From Valencia hispanica (lineage: Eukaryota > Chordata > Actinopteri > Cyprinodontiformes > Valenciidae): DNA of 64,000 bases. Positions 22,694-33,722 of the stretch are shown piece after piece. Every line of letters starts with the position of its first letter. Position 1 is the first letter of the stretch. The DNA lies in the NCBI GenBank assembly GCA_963556495.2, contig OY747716.1:11918571-11982570 (forward strand), written 5' to 3'. A program made the position numbers and the translations under genes. The notes under the pieces are model-generated. The model was not told where the DNA came from and searched no databases. It saw only the letters and a list, made by a program, of their open reading frames with translations.

Positions 22694-22921
22694 GTGACGG
22701 AAAAATCTGACGGCCGTCCATCATTTCGGCAGATTACAATTCACACCCACGTTGAAGAGTTACGGAAGCTTTGGAGCCTGACTGTGGACGGTACGGCTGG
22801 TTACAGACGACCTCCAAAGACCCCGGTGCAGAAGCGGCACACGCTGAGGGATTTCCACCAGCTGAGGCGATTGCTTGCAGGTCAGGAAACTGTTAGTTCA
22901 GAGAGTCTTTTTGACTTCTGA
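22694..22921 (+). CDS. unrecognised 75-codon frame, possible exon
   Basis: The frame codes for a basic, proline-containing peptide (GRPSFRQITIHTHVEELRKLW..YRRPPKTPVQKRHTLRDFHQLRRLLAG) with composition closer to protein than its neighbours. CAGGTCAGG near 22878 could be a splice donor. There is no known domain and no ATG context, and it could be chance. Confidence 0.15.
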   Translation: MTEKSDGRPSFRQITIHTHVEELRKLWSLTVDGTAGYRRPPKTPVQKRHTLRDFHQLRRLLAGQETVSSESLFDF

Positions 22922-23340
22922 TCGCTGCAAAGTGGAAAAATTTTCCCAGATTTCAAAACTTTGGCTAAAGTGACGCTTGTAGTTCCAGTCTTCAGTTGGG
23001 CAGCGGATTCAGCCTCTAGTACAACTTCTAAACCCCATGAGAAGTCATCTATCCATGGCAAAAATCCAAAACATCATGACAAAAACCTCTGTAGCAATCC
23101 CATTTGAAACATTTGATTACGCACAGATGGGTGAGCATTTCAATTCCATGCAGACCAGGAGACTGTGCGTTCAGGCCACAACAGATGAACTGTTTGTATT
23201 TTAAGTGCAATCATTTAATTTAATTGTTTACATGTAGATCTATGTTCAGCTTGTTCGGATTGAACATGACTTAAATCATTTTTAAAACTGACTGGTAAAA
23301 GAAGATTATGACCAGATTTTTTTTGACCACCTAGGAATGA
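22922..23340. other. no gene seen
   Basis: Unique-looking AT-rich DNA leading into the truncated end of the next Tc1 element. Confidence 0.4.
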
Positions 23341-24888
23341 CATTTTGTCACATTACAGCCACAAACATGAATCAATTTTATTGGAATTCCTGATGAAAGA
23401 CCAATACAAAGTGGTGTAAACGTGAGAAGTGGAACGAAAATCATACATGATTCCAAACATTTTTTACAAATTATAACTGAAAAGTGGGGTGTGTGTAATT
23501 ATTCCGCCCCCTTTGGTCTGAGTGCAGTCAGTTGCCCATAGACATTGCCTGATGAGTGCTAATGACTAAATAGAGTGCACCTGTGTGTAATCTAATGTCA
23601 GTACAAATACAGCTGCCCTGTGACGGCCTCAGAGGTTGTCTAAGAGAATGTTGGGAGCAACAACACCATGAAGTCCAAAGAACACACCAGACAGGTCAGG
23701 GATAAAGTTATTGAGAAATTTAAAGCAGGCTTAGGCTACAAAAAGATTTCCCAAGCCTTGAACATCCCACGGAGCGCTGTTCAAGCGATCATTCAGAAAT
23801 GGAAGGAGTATGGCACAACTGTAAACCTACCAAGACAAGGCCGTCCACCTAAACTCACAGGCCGAACAAGGAGAGCGCTGATCAGAAATGCAGCCAAGGC
23901 CCATGGTGACTCTGGATGAGCTGCAGAGATCTACAGCTCAGGTGGGGGAATCTGTCCATAGGACAACTATTAGTGGTGCACTGCACAAAGTTGGCCTTTA
24001 TGAAAGAGTGGCAAGAAGAAAGCCATTGTTAAAAGAAAACCATAAGAAGTCCCATTTGCAGTTTGCCACAAGCCATGTGGGGGACACAGCAAACATGTGG
24101 AGGAAGGTGCTCTGGTCACATGAGACCAACATGGAAAACGCTATGTGTGGCGGAAAACTAACACTGCACATCACTCTGAACACACCATCCCCACTGTCAA
24201 AGATGGTGGTGGCAGCATCATGCTCTGGGGGTGCTTCTCTTCAGCAGGGACAGGGAAGCTGGTCAGAGTTGATGGGAAGATGGATGGAGCCAAATACAGG
24301 GCAATCTTGGAAGAAAACCTCTTGGAGTCTGCAAAAGACTTGAGACTGGGGCGGAGGTTCACCTTCCAGCAGGACAACGACCCTAAACATAAAGCCAGGG
24401 CAACAATGGAATGGTTTAAAACAAAACATATCCATGTGTTAGAATGGCCCAGTCAAAGTCCAGATCGAAATCCAATCGAGAATCTGTGGCAAGATCTGAA
24501 AACTGCTGTTCACAAACGCTGTCCATCTAATCTGACTGAGCTGGAGCTGTTTTGTAAAGAAGAATGGGCAAGAATTTCAGTCTGTAGATGTGCAAAGCTG
24601 GTAGAGACATACCCTAAAAGACTGGCAGCTGGAAGTGCAGCAAAAGGTGGTTCTACACAGTATTGACTCTGGGGGCTGAATAATTACCCACACCCCACTT
24701 TTCAGTTATTTATTTGTAAAAAAAATGTTTGGAATCATGTATGATTTCCGTTCCACTTCTCACGTGTACACCACTTTGTATTGGTCTTTCACCTGGAATT
24801 CCAATAAAAATGATTCATGTTTGTGGCTGTAATGTGACAAAATGTGGAAAAGTTCAAGGGGGCCGAATACTTTTGCAAGCCACTGTAA
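23341..24888 (+). mobile_element. Tc1-like transposon, left end truncated
   Basis: Long inverted ends share TTTTGTCACATTACAGCCAC, AATTCC..GTGAAAGACCAA-type and GAGAAGTGGAACG blocks (left 23341-23480, right 24710-24888). The right end runs to GCAAGCCACTGTA at a TA. The left end lacks about the outermost 45 bases and starts in the middle of the inverted repeat, so the element cannot be excised as a unit. Confidence 0.9.
23668..24666 (+). pseudogene. Tc1 transposase with three lesions
   Basis: The 5' part (23668-23900) is an intact DNA-binding region: VRDKVIEKFKAGLGYKKISQALNIPRSAVQAIIQKWKEYG, then the GRPPKL linker. A short deletion near 23898 shifts the frame into MVTLDELQRSTAQVGESVHRTTIS. A second deletion near 24132 shifts it again into VWRKTNTAHHSEHTIPTVKDGGGSIMLWGCFSSAG. 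The second and third catalytic residues survive (FQQDNDPKHKA; NPIENLWQDLK, DD34E spacing), but the first is histidine (VLWSHET, where the family has SDET). The C-terminus KRLAAGSAAKGGSTQY is present. Inactive by frame and by catalytic residue. Confidence 0.9.
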
Positions 24889-24889
24889 G

Positions 24890-25485
24890 TGCATTCTAAT
24901 GCCATCTGTGACAGTCATTTGTTAGTTCCAATGGTAGAACTTGACAAGGAAAGGGCTTTACAGTTCACTGAGCAGAGTTGCCAGCACTTCAGTCAGTCCG
25001 TATTGCAAATCAGTTTCCTCTGCACATATTTTGGTCTGATAATGAGGACTTTGTTAGGTTGGGGAAACAGCCACAATTTAAAAAGCAGTCCAATGTGCAG
25101 AACTTTGCACTCTATCAGTATAGACAGGGTTTGCACCGGTATCACATTAATCTGCCTAAGTTTTTTTATTTTTGGATTTAACCAGGAAAAGTCCCAACAG
25201 GATTGAGATCTCAACATCTTGCGTCATAAACGTAGCAAGTATGAAAGACAGATTACATACAAAAAATGTAACATTAAGTAATAGGTCAATTATTTGGTAT
25301 TCCAAACAGCTCAACAGAGTGCTGTTGTTGAATGAATTGCCACTGTAACATTACCCAATTCAGCCCAAAGCCTGGGAACAAGAACAAGTAATAAAAGAAA
25401 CAGGAACACAGTCCAAAGGGCCTTTTGGTTGTTTGAAGCAGAGATCAAAAATCAACTTTAACCAAGGCAAGCAGAGTATATGCCC
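24890..25485. other. no gene seen
   Basis: The overlapping short frames at 24889-25217 on both strands have no recognisable motif. Confidence 0.4.
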
Positions 25486-25700
25486 ACCCATTCATTGTTT
25501 ATTATCGCGTATCCTTGCAGGGTAATGGGGGGCTGGGGCCTATATTAGGGATGCAACGATATCTGGGCCAATATCGATATCCAATATTATTATAGCTGTT
25601 ACGAACAATAAGTGATATTTATCGATAACATATAAATTACAATTATCTACCCTTTTATCACCTTGATAAGGCAACCAGAACCACTGACATTGCTTCTTAT
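25486..25700. repeat. two repeat edges: fish SINE tail and hAT-like TATCGATA end
   Basis: 25486-25545 (CATTCATTGTTTATTATCGCGTATCC..GGGGGCTGGGGCCTAT) resembles the tail of the common fish repeat seen at 36180 and 62366. At 25548 TAGGGATGCAACGATATC opens a different repeat rich in ATATCGATA, a type of start seen in fish hAT elements. Confidence 0.5.
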
Positions 25701-25706
25701 CTTCAA

Positions 25707-25800
25707 CAGATAATGCTGTACTCGTTCATCCCTACTGTTAACCATATAATTCATAATTCATATGGTTAACAGTAGGGATGAGCGAGTACAGCATTATCTG
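25707..25800. repeat. 41-bp inverted repeat (hairpin), 12-base loop
   Basis: Arms 25707-25747 and 25760-25800 are reverse complements at 40 of 41 positions (T/C mismatch in the GATGARCGAG block). The loop is AATTCATAATTC. A further direct copy of GTTAACCATATGAATT follows at about 25805. Confidence 0.95.
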
Positions 25801-27225
25801 TATCTGTTAACCATATGAATTATCTGTATCTATATCTGTACTCGGACTGGGCGGGGCCTAACCCGGAAGTGGGTTGGGTTGTCTTGAAATGGGCGGGGCT
25901 TTAACTGGTATATTATTTTAAGCATGCAATTGATATGGGTTCATCAGAAATTGTTATATTTATTGCTGATTAGAAAACTATTTACATGACAGCATCGAGC
26001 TTCAGATCAATGGTTTTGATCACGATAACAAACGAACTATAAACAGAACAAGTTTTGCAACAATGAATACAACGCATGCAGTTGCAATTGTGAAGTAAAA
26101 TGTAGTGAACAAGAGTTCATCTTAACATACCTTTCTTTTTTTAACTTTTCATTTTTTCTGATCAGTGTTAATATATTTTTGTTTTTTTTTATTTCCACAC
26201 CAGGTATGTGTGTGTCTGTAGCTTAATTTGTGATATTATTTATACCACAACTACCTTTATTTTATTTTTTATAAAATACAGCAAGAAAGTGTCACTCAGT
26301 GCGTGAAGTAAAAAAAAAAAAATTGGTTAGAACCAGCTAGCTGATGGTTTCAAAAAAAAAACTCAGATGACCAGCAGAGAGAGGGAGAGTGTGTGTGTGT
26401 GTTTATCTAATTAATTTGTAATATAGTTTTATACCGCTACTTCCTTTTTGTTTATGAAATACAGCAAGAAAGTGTCCGTTTTTTTTTTTGTACTTTGTAA
26501 AAATAAGTAGGGCATATTTAGCATGCATCAAATGTTTCTTGCCAACCGCCATTTAACAGAAGTTTATTGCTTATGGTATTATTTTCAGTGAGGTTTTTTT
26601 TTTTTTGTCATAAGTTTTAAATGTCCTACGTTTTTGAACCCACCATACATTACGAACGTTCCTTGAATGCACCACAGGTGTGCGATGCAGCGTACTACAG
26701 ACAAGCTTCTGCCTTAATTCCCGTTGAAAGATCGCTCTTATATACACGCAGATGTATTTTTTACTTTTGAATTAACATGAAGTACAAAACAAGTTCGTTT
26801 GTGAGTGGATGAAATGAACCGAAAAAGGTTAATGATTCGTCAGTGGACATAGTCTGATCATGCAGCATACAGCCTTTCTGAGCGTCGGGGAGGAGCAAGC
26901 TGGGTTTCTAAACTGTAGGAAATATCGGCCACAATGTTTCACAGAAAGTAGCCGAGGGTGGTCAGAAATGTCGCTGGATTTGTTGACACTTCTCTTCTCA
27001 GTGTTCTCTGTGTGTATGAGTGAGCAGAGCGGGGCAGCAACACAATAAATCTGTGTGTGTTTAGGTAAGACGTGCCACAGAACGCAGTCACAGTCCGCTA
27101 CCCGATGATACTTTTATTCAATCCGAGCACAGATATTGACTCGTATGATACTTGTGTACTCGGTAAAAGTGCTTTATCCGTACCGGATACTCGTTTCAGC
27201 CGAGGATCCGGCTCAACTCTAATAA
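25771..27225. mobile_element. possible hAT-like element with TAGGGATGAGCGAGTAC end
   Basis: The left end TAGGGATGAGCGAGTAC continues into TATCTGTACTCGGACTGGGC. The right side at 27140-27225 read in reverse starts TAGAGTTGAGCCGGATC and contains GAGTATC and ATATCTGTGCTCGGATTG. The ends match only partly, and I found no 8-base duplication. The interior is AT-rich with (GT)n near 26385-26402 and homopolymers, and no transposase. Confidence 0.4.
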
Positions 27226-28249
27226 TTCTACTTATCACTTTGAGACTGGTCATGCAGCAATGCTAGATTCTGCTCGGTGATTAAAACTACTAAGCCAACG
27301 CTTTGACTCATAAAGAAGAGAGGTCTTCATTTCGTTAGCATCTGTACAGACACCAGAAATGGAAAGTTAAGCCTAACAAAACTGGCGAAAGACAAAAAGA
27401 GAGCATGCTTATAAAAACGGCAAAAGTACAAGAATCTCTACACAACCCCCCCACATGGGTGTTTTTTTGTGTCTTTGTGGTTAAATCAAAGCATAACTGA
27501 TCTGATTAACCCACAAAGCAATCATGCCGTGGGGTTCATTAGTTTGATTAATGTGATAATGGTTGTCATCAATAACTGAGCAGCGAATGAACCAGCTCAT
27601 GGAACACGATAAAACAAAGACATGAACAAAACAAGTAAAGTCTGGCAGCGGCTAAATGGAACACATTTACTTTTGTAGGTGTGTTTAAAGGAATGTAAAG
27701 AGTAAAAAAACCTTAAATGTATTGTAGGTCTAAATGCAGTAGCGTAATCTCTCATAGATAAACCCAAGCATTCATTTAGTAGTGGGGTCTTATTTTCTAG
27801 AAGTTCCACAAACAATAAAATGACAGTTCTAAGATTAGCTTCCAGTTTTAGGAGCACGTAGCTTAGCATCAAAATTTAAAACTGTGATACTCAAACTAAT
27901 TGACGAGTCTCATAAACTAAACAGATTTTTTAATTGCTATTTGTGAAATTTCATAACTATTTCATTTGGCAAAAATGAAAAAAATAAACAGTTTCGGTTT
28001 TATTCTCAGTTTTACTTGAATTTAAAGTCTAATCTAATCTAATTGGGATGTAAGAAAATATCAATACACCAATATATGACGATGTTTTATGTCACAATAT
28101 TGTATCAATATTCAAAAGCAATGTATTGATTTAAAATTTATGTTTTTAGAACTTGAATGTAAAATTACAGGCCTCTGTCATCTTTTTAAGTGGGAGAACT
28201 TGCACAATTGGTGGCTGACTAAATACTTTTTTACCCGCCTGTAGGAGTT
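27226..28249. other. no gene seen
   Basis: AT-rich DNA. The segment 28040-28130 (GGGATGTAAGAAAATATC..ATATATGACGATG) looks like another degraded hAT-type end but cannot be assigned. Confidence 0.4.
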
Positions 28250-28321
28250 AGGGTTGGGGGGTCCCGGCTTGTCTTGGACAAAGACAAGGGGTTCCTCAAG
28301 GAAAAAAGGTTGGGAACCACT
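28250..28321. mobile_element. solo hAT end (Charlie-like)
   Basis: GGGGTTCCTCAAGGAAAAAA followed by GGTTGGGAACCACTG is the mirror of the CAGTGGTTCCCAACC end common to vertebrate hAT elements. No matching second end is nearby. Confidence 0.5.
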
Positions 28322-28506
28322 GAACTAGAGCATAGAGAATCTTCTGCTGCGTCTCTCTCATTCAGGAGAACATACTGAACGCAGATCTCCCCTTCCTCAA
28401 ACTTTGTGTTTATGTTGTGGTTAATATCACCTTTGCATTCTCAGAGCTTCTAAGCCAGCAGATCACACTGAAGCATGCCCGTGTGATTTCTCAGCAATTT
28501 ATAGGC

Positions 28507-29136
28507 TCAACATGTAGGGTTGCCAACCATCCCTTGAAAAATGTTAATAGAATTAACGCTTTGTATGAAGACATAAGGTAAACTTATTCCCAGGCCCTCT
28601 TCTGCTCTGTAACCAAAGAGCTGACAGCACACTTGCACACAGTATGACAATACAGAATCCTGCTCATCTCATTGGTCGAGGTACGGTTGCTTGTGAAGAA
28701 GATACCGGAAGACAACAGATTACCATAACAAAGCACTATGGGCGACAGTGACACAGACACTCCTTTACAGGTCTTGGACGATAGTACACCTTCGACCGGC
28801 AATGCTTGTACAAAAAAGGCTGCTAAAATACAGGGATGAATGGGAAAAGGGAAACACCTGGCTAGAAAAAGTGCGCGATAACACCTATAAAGCCCACTGC
28901 ACTGTGTGCCGGCACACTTTTTCCATAGCCCATGTTGGACTGACTGAGCTCAAGCATCATGCTTCTAGTGGTGGGCACATGAAAAACATGAGCAACAAGA
29001 AAACTCAGGGAACCCTTGACAAATTTATCACGCCAGAAGCAGATATGGTATGTAAACAATGTTTTTTCAAACCCTCTGGTTAAGGTTAATATGGGCATTA
29101 TTTAATTTTCAGGGAGTTGGCAAACCTATCAGCATG
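28507..29136 (+). mobile_element. 614-bp deleted hAT element with 8-bp target duplication
   Basis: The element spans 28515-29128. The left end TAGGGTTGCCAACCATCCCT and the reversed right end TAGGTTTGCCAACTCCCTGA are inverted repeats, both followed by GAAAA. The flanks are TCAACATG (28507-28514) and TCAGCATG (29129-29136), a 7-of-8 match and the length expected for hAT. It carries only the zinc-finger exon of the transposase, so it is a deletion derivative. Confidence 0.85.
28738..29083 (+). pseudogene. hAT transposase N-terminal BED zinc finger, frameshifted
   Basis: ATG at 28738 gives MGDSDTDTPLQVLDDSTPST and then reaches a stop. One extra A in the AAAA run near 28826 shifts the frame into KYRDEWEKGNTWLEKV. 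The following segment has the BED-type DNA-binding finger C-x2-C..H-x5-H (AHCTVC..LKHHASSGGH) at about 28897-28980, then KTQGTLDKFITPEADM. The coding part ends close to the right inverted end at 29128, so the catalytic hAT domain is absent. GTATGT at 29048 and TTTTCAG at 29106-29112 look like splice sites, but the acceptor lies inside the right inverted end. I therefore do not propose a second exon. Confidence 0.8.
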
Positions 29137-29394
29137 TATGTGAGATACATAACTATAGAGCTTGTGCATCTGGGAGTTGAACTGAAGAGTGACTGTGTGG
29201 TTAATAAGTGTGAGACAGAGCGAATGGCAGGCCTGGTGAGTTGGCCTCTGAATGACAATGTGCGTGTCAGAGGGAGATGGAAGGAGAGGAGGCTTAATGT
29301 TGTCATTCGGTGAGGGAGAAACCGGGATCAAGAGGTAAAGAGCAACACAGGAAGGGCAACTCGGCGTAGATGTATCGGATAAGGTCATATTAAA

Positions 29395-29460
29395 GATAAG
29401 ATAAGATAAGATAAGAGATACTTTAATAATCCCCATGGGGAAATTAAGTTTCGGTACAAC
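29395..29460 (-). mobile_element. LINE 3' tail, minus strand
   Basis: Tandem ATAAG units are followed by AGATACTTTAATAATCCCCA and TGGGGAAATTAAG. In reverse this is the CCCCATGGGGATTA..AAAGTAT plus pentamer tail found on fish LINEs. Confidence 0.7.
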
Positions 29461-30760
29461 CAATCCAAGATCATACAAACAATTACAAACATTAACACAT
29501 TACAGGATTTGGAAGACCGCGGTAGCAGCCGGCTTTACCAGCGCCCCTTTTAGCAGATAGAAATGATTCACAATAGGAGGGGGGGTGAACAGGGGGGAAA
29601 AAAGGCAACTCAGCCCAGCCCCCTACAGGGAGCCGAGCCGAGGTGCTGAAAAAAACCACTGCAGAAACATATAAGCACATGTATCGGTCATAACATATGA
29701 GAACACAAATGGGACGGGGGGGGAGGTTCGGGAACCCTCCGTACAGAGAAACCGGTCGCGGCCATCCAAAGCACGCGCCCATCATTTCGCTGTCTGAAGA
29801 GTGGGCAGGAGTCTTAGGGTACCGCGAGCATGTTGAAATCCAGGACTGCGTGCATGTCTGTAGCTGTGGCGTGAGCGTGCGTGCATGTATGTGTGCATTA
29901 ATGAGAGATAATGAAACTCCTCTCAGTTCAATCCCAGAGTCTGTCGCCTGTGATGTAATATACGACCTTGGGGCTGAGTCAGGGAGCTCACAGGCTCATG
30001 TGGGGGATGGGGGAGTGGGGTGGGATGGAGCGTCCTTTTGCACACACATCCAAGGGAGTTTTTGTTTGGTCTACCAAGACCAGGGAGTCGAATTCCAGTA
30101 GATAAGAAGTTGTTGTTTTAGAGACAGGCGAAGATCACTTTTTCTCTTGCCTTAGAGTCTGTCAGTGGTCCGAGTTCAGTCCAAATGGCCAAATCGTGGG
30201 TCAGATTACCTTCCAGCCGGCTGAGAACTTCTCCAAGTTATTACCCAAGCAGTGAAACGAGTCCAATTTTGCTCGCACATCACAAATAGTCTGAGTGTTG
30301 ACAGCACAGCAACCTTCCTGTAGCCCAGGCAGCCTGCCAATTGCTGCCTTTAAGCTTGAAGTTTACGATACCTCAGAAAATCCACCTGCGATAATCAGCA
30401 GATATCCGGTTATCATGAATCCAATTATATAAATGTTTCCAACGTCCTCGATGGCCAAAAGTGAGAGACACAAGATCCTCCACGATGTTCCATCGGAACA
30501 ACTCGGCTCTCCCTTTTAGCCGTTCTCCGGGAAATTTTTTTATTAATTGTATCAAGAGACCAGCTGACCAGAACCAGATCCAGAACCATAGTTGTTCTAT
30601 CCGGAGGAGAATGCAAAGAGAGGCTCCAAAAATAGTTGACGAGACAAAAGAATGCAGAAGTAGACAACAGTAGGGAGGGAAAGAGAAAAGCGTCCATCCT
30701 CGCGGAGAGCAGGAAGAGATATGGAGAGCAGAAAGATTCACATGGGGATCCCGGAGCTTT
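29461..30760 (-). other. probable LINE-derived body, unassigned
   Basis: This lies directly upstream, in element orientation, of the tail at 29395-29460. It is more GC-rich than its surroundings and has a G run near 29715. No RT or endonuclease motif is visible in any frame. It may be a LINE 3' UTR or 5' end, or a composite. Confidence 0.35.
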
Positions 30761-33644
30761 TCATCAGTCTATTTCACACGACTCAACAACATGAAAGATA
30801 GATATAGCTATACTCGAGTCTATTACACAAATACCACAGCCATTTAATGCAGGTAATAGAAGCTGAATTATTTAGCAAGGAGCTTGTGCTTACATCGTGG
30901 TCATCTGTGTGGATGGAGATTGTACTTGTGTTCATGTTTCGGTTTTCACTGAATTGATTCTGTGTCATGTGGAAAATGACCTCACCTCACACAGTTTATC
31001 ACAAATAATTCTCTGCATTTCTGAGCCTCTGAATTGTTCCAAAACACAGAACCCAATCTGTGATGTCAATATTCAAAAGTGAGACATGCTGAGGCAACAG
31101 ATTCTAGAAAAAAAACTGTTTACACTGAAATGACCAACTCGGATTAATCTAAGTCCATTCTTGAAGTTAAATATATATCATACACAGGCCCGGCGCCAAC
31201 GGGCGGACCGGGCCCGATACCTGAATGGGCGACAAAGCTAGCATAAGCTTGGACAATGCTAATACATCACCAGTCTTAGAGAGGCAAGTGCAAACTGATA
31301 TTCTGTTCCACACTTCATACCTGTCCTTTCAGAGTGAAAATGTATTTTGACAATTCAGACATCCTCGCCTCCATAGCTAGAAAAATGCTACATTTATTAC
31401 ACGTACCATTACCACTAAAGGAAGCAGAAGAGTAACTAAACATCTGACACAGAGAGCAAAAGAGAGGAGAATATTTAAGCAGAGATGGAGAGACAGGAGT
31501 AGCCATTGCTGCAGTGAAGCTAAGCTAACTAAGCTAGCAAGACCTTACCACGTCAAGAAAAAACAGTGTGAAACACAAAGAAAATACACCAACAATAAAT
31601 ATGTGTTTTAACTTGCTTGTGTATTAGAATAACTCAGAAAGGCCTGAGTACTGAGAAGTTAGATGAACTCAAGAGAGTCTGAACACCAAACAGCTCCACG
31701 AAGTGCAACAGCGACAACAGGACATGATGCAATATGCCTTACCCAATCACAGCCACATGCATGTCCAGGGAAAATAAGCAATGAATGCTCATTGCTGCAA
31801 CAACAAGGGTAAAGACTTTCCGTGCAGAAGGTGAGACGGTGTAGGGAGGCATTTCCCTCAATGGAAACAAAATAAGGCTGGTCATCAATGGAGGCAGTCT
31901 CATTGCATAGATATCTGGATGAGATTCATAAACCAGTTGTAATCCAAAACCTCCACAATCTGAGATTGAACTCTTTCCTCCAAGATGATTACTCTCGCCC
32001 TCACAGAGCGGGGTTTATCAGAGACCACCCCCAGACTTTGCCTGCAGTTGTGACAGGATGCTGCCCGACTGTAGGTTAACAAGCTGGTGACCGGCATGAC
32101 CAGGAGGTGCCAGGCTGTCGTGGGTGTAGCGCGGTTCTTCCACAATCTCCTGAGATCCATTTTAGTTAAATGCAAACATTTTCTTCAAACTTCATTCATC
32201 TTATCCTATAAACACTAAAGAAATAATTAGCAGAATAATTTAACATGTTTTTCATGGAAACCCCCCACACATTTACTTTCCTCACACATGCAGAACCATT
32301 TACTGTAAAATAATAACCTCTATAACCTCTATAAAAAGCTCTGTAGTCATAAATAATAATCTTTTCAATGGTATCCAATTTGCTACCATTTTTGTTAAGT
32401 TTAGTCCAGCTGAATCTCGTTCTCGATTCTCCATTTCTGTCCTTTTCATTTAGGTTCTCCTCCTTCTTAATACAGGTTTTTTTCCCTATAGTAGCAACAC
32501 TATGTTCAGCTTTTTGATGGAAGGAAAAAAAAACACTTGAGTTACTGAATTCATTAGTTTTTAGAAAGGTTTTCATCAATAATAAGCTATTTGTGGGAGA
32601 TTGTGGTGATGTTTATGAGCTACCTAGCAGTTAACCACAGCATTTTGTAACTGATGACAGCACAAGAAGTGTTTGAGATCTAATCCTCGCCTGGCAGCAA
32701 CACTGTCACCCTATGTTCTGCGGAAACAAGACCATATTTATAGAAACAAACAGAAAGAAAAAATACCTGCAGACTTTGAAGGAGAGTTTCACACAGTCTG
32801 AGGTTGGTCCCTTCACACAGTTTCAGGAATGGCCCAGGGAATCCGCATTATGAAATAATACAATATCTATCTAAATACCTGTGATATGTTTAAAGAGCTC
32901 TAGCATTTTAGGCACTTTAAGCCATCTGTATGTCAAAATCAGACTGGACTTTCTGTAGTCCAACTGTAGCCAAACATTCTTTTTATGCCTCTTAACAACA
33001 TTCTAACATAGTATAACTATTAATATTTTGTGGAGAATAAATAACCCCGAAAACAAATAAGTGGTTCTGTCGCATTTGTCTAAAAACCTGTCTCTAATAA
33101 CATGGATCGGTCCAAAACCAACAATTGGACAATCCGGGTGTCTGTCCCATCGGACAAGCACACCTCCAAATTTACCTGGGCCCTCCACTCATTACACGCT
33201 CCCGCATTTTTGCAATAGAACACCACTGGTGTGAGACGTTCTCCGCTTAATAATGTCAGAGAAGGAGAAACAGGCGGCTGCTACCACTTCAACTTTAGGA
33301 CAAACTACTAGAGTCCCAAAAAGAAAAAACACCACTTGAAGTCGCGGAAAACAGAAAACTGCTGACCAAACGGCGGTTGGTGTTTTGAGCTCTCTTAATT
33401 CCTGTGGCAACGCGTGTTCCCAAATCAGGGGGGCGTGGCCTAGGGATAATAGCTGACAGGAGAGGTGAGAGTGTTTATGTTGAAAAGCTAGCTTGTTTTG
33501 GAGATTCCGTATAGCAGTTTTCAGCCAAAGTTTGGGATTCAGGTGACATTTCTCCAGCTGAAGTGGTCAAAAGTCAGACAGACTCTCTGAAAGTCTCTCT
33601 CTGGAATGTCTGTATGATTGCATTGAAATTACTTTTGTTGTAAA
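30761..33644. other. no gene recognised
   Basis: Mostly AT-rich unique DNA. 31185-31245 is a short GC-rich patch (GGCCCGGCGCC, GGACCGGGCCCGA) that may be a DNA-repeat end. A 91-codon minus frame at 31900-32175 has a CHNC pair and reads MDLRRLWKNRATPTTAWHLL. I do not recognise it, and it may be part of a repeat. Confidence 0.35.
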
Positions 33645-33722
33645 TTGCCTTGAGATGACATCTGTTTTGAAGCGGCGCTATATAAATAAACTGAATTGAA
33701 ATCGAATTAAATTGAATTGAAA
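33645..33722 (+). mobile_element. L2 3' tail fragment
   Basis: TTGCCTTGAGATGACATCTG, GCGCTATATAAATAAACTG and AATTGAA repeats match the 3' ends of the L2 copies at 3483 and 42788, here in plus orientation. No coding part remains. Confidence 0.85.

Noticed and set aside
29048..29313. A 65-base GTATGT...TTTTCAG intron joining the BED finger to a second exon at 29113
   Set aside because: The acceptor lies inside the right inverted end of the hAT element, the element ends at 29128, and a target duplication follows. The downstream peptide has no domain.
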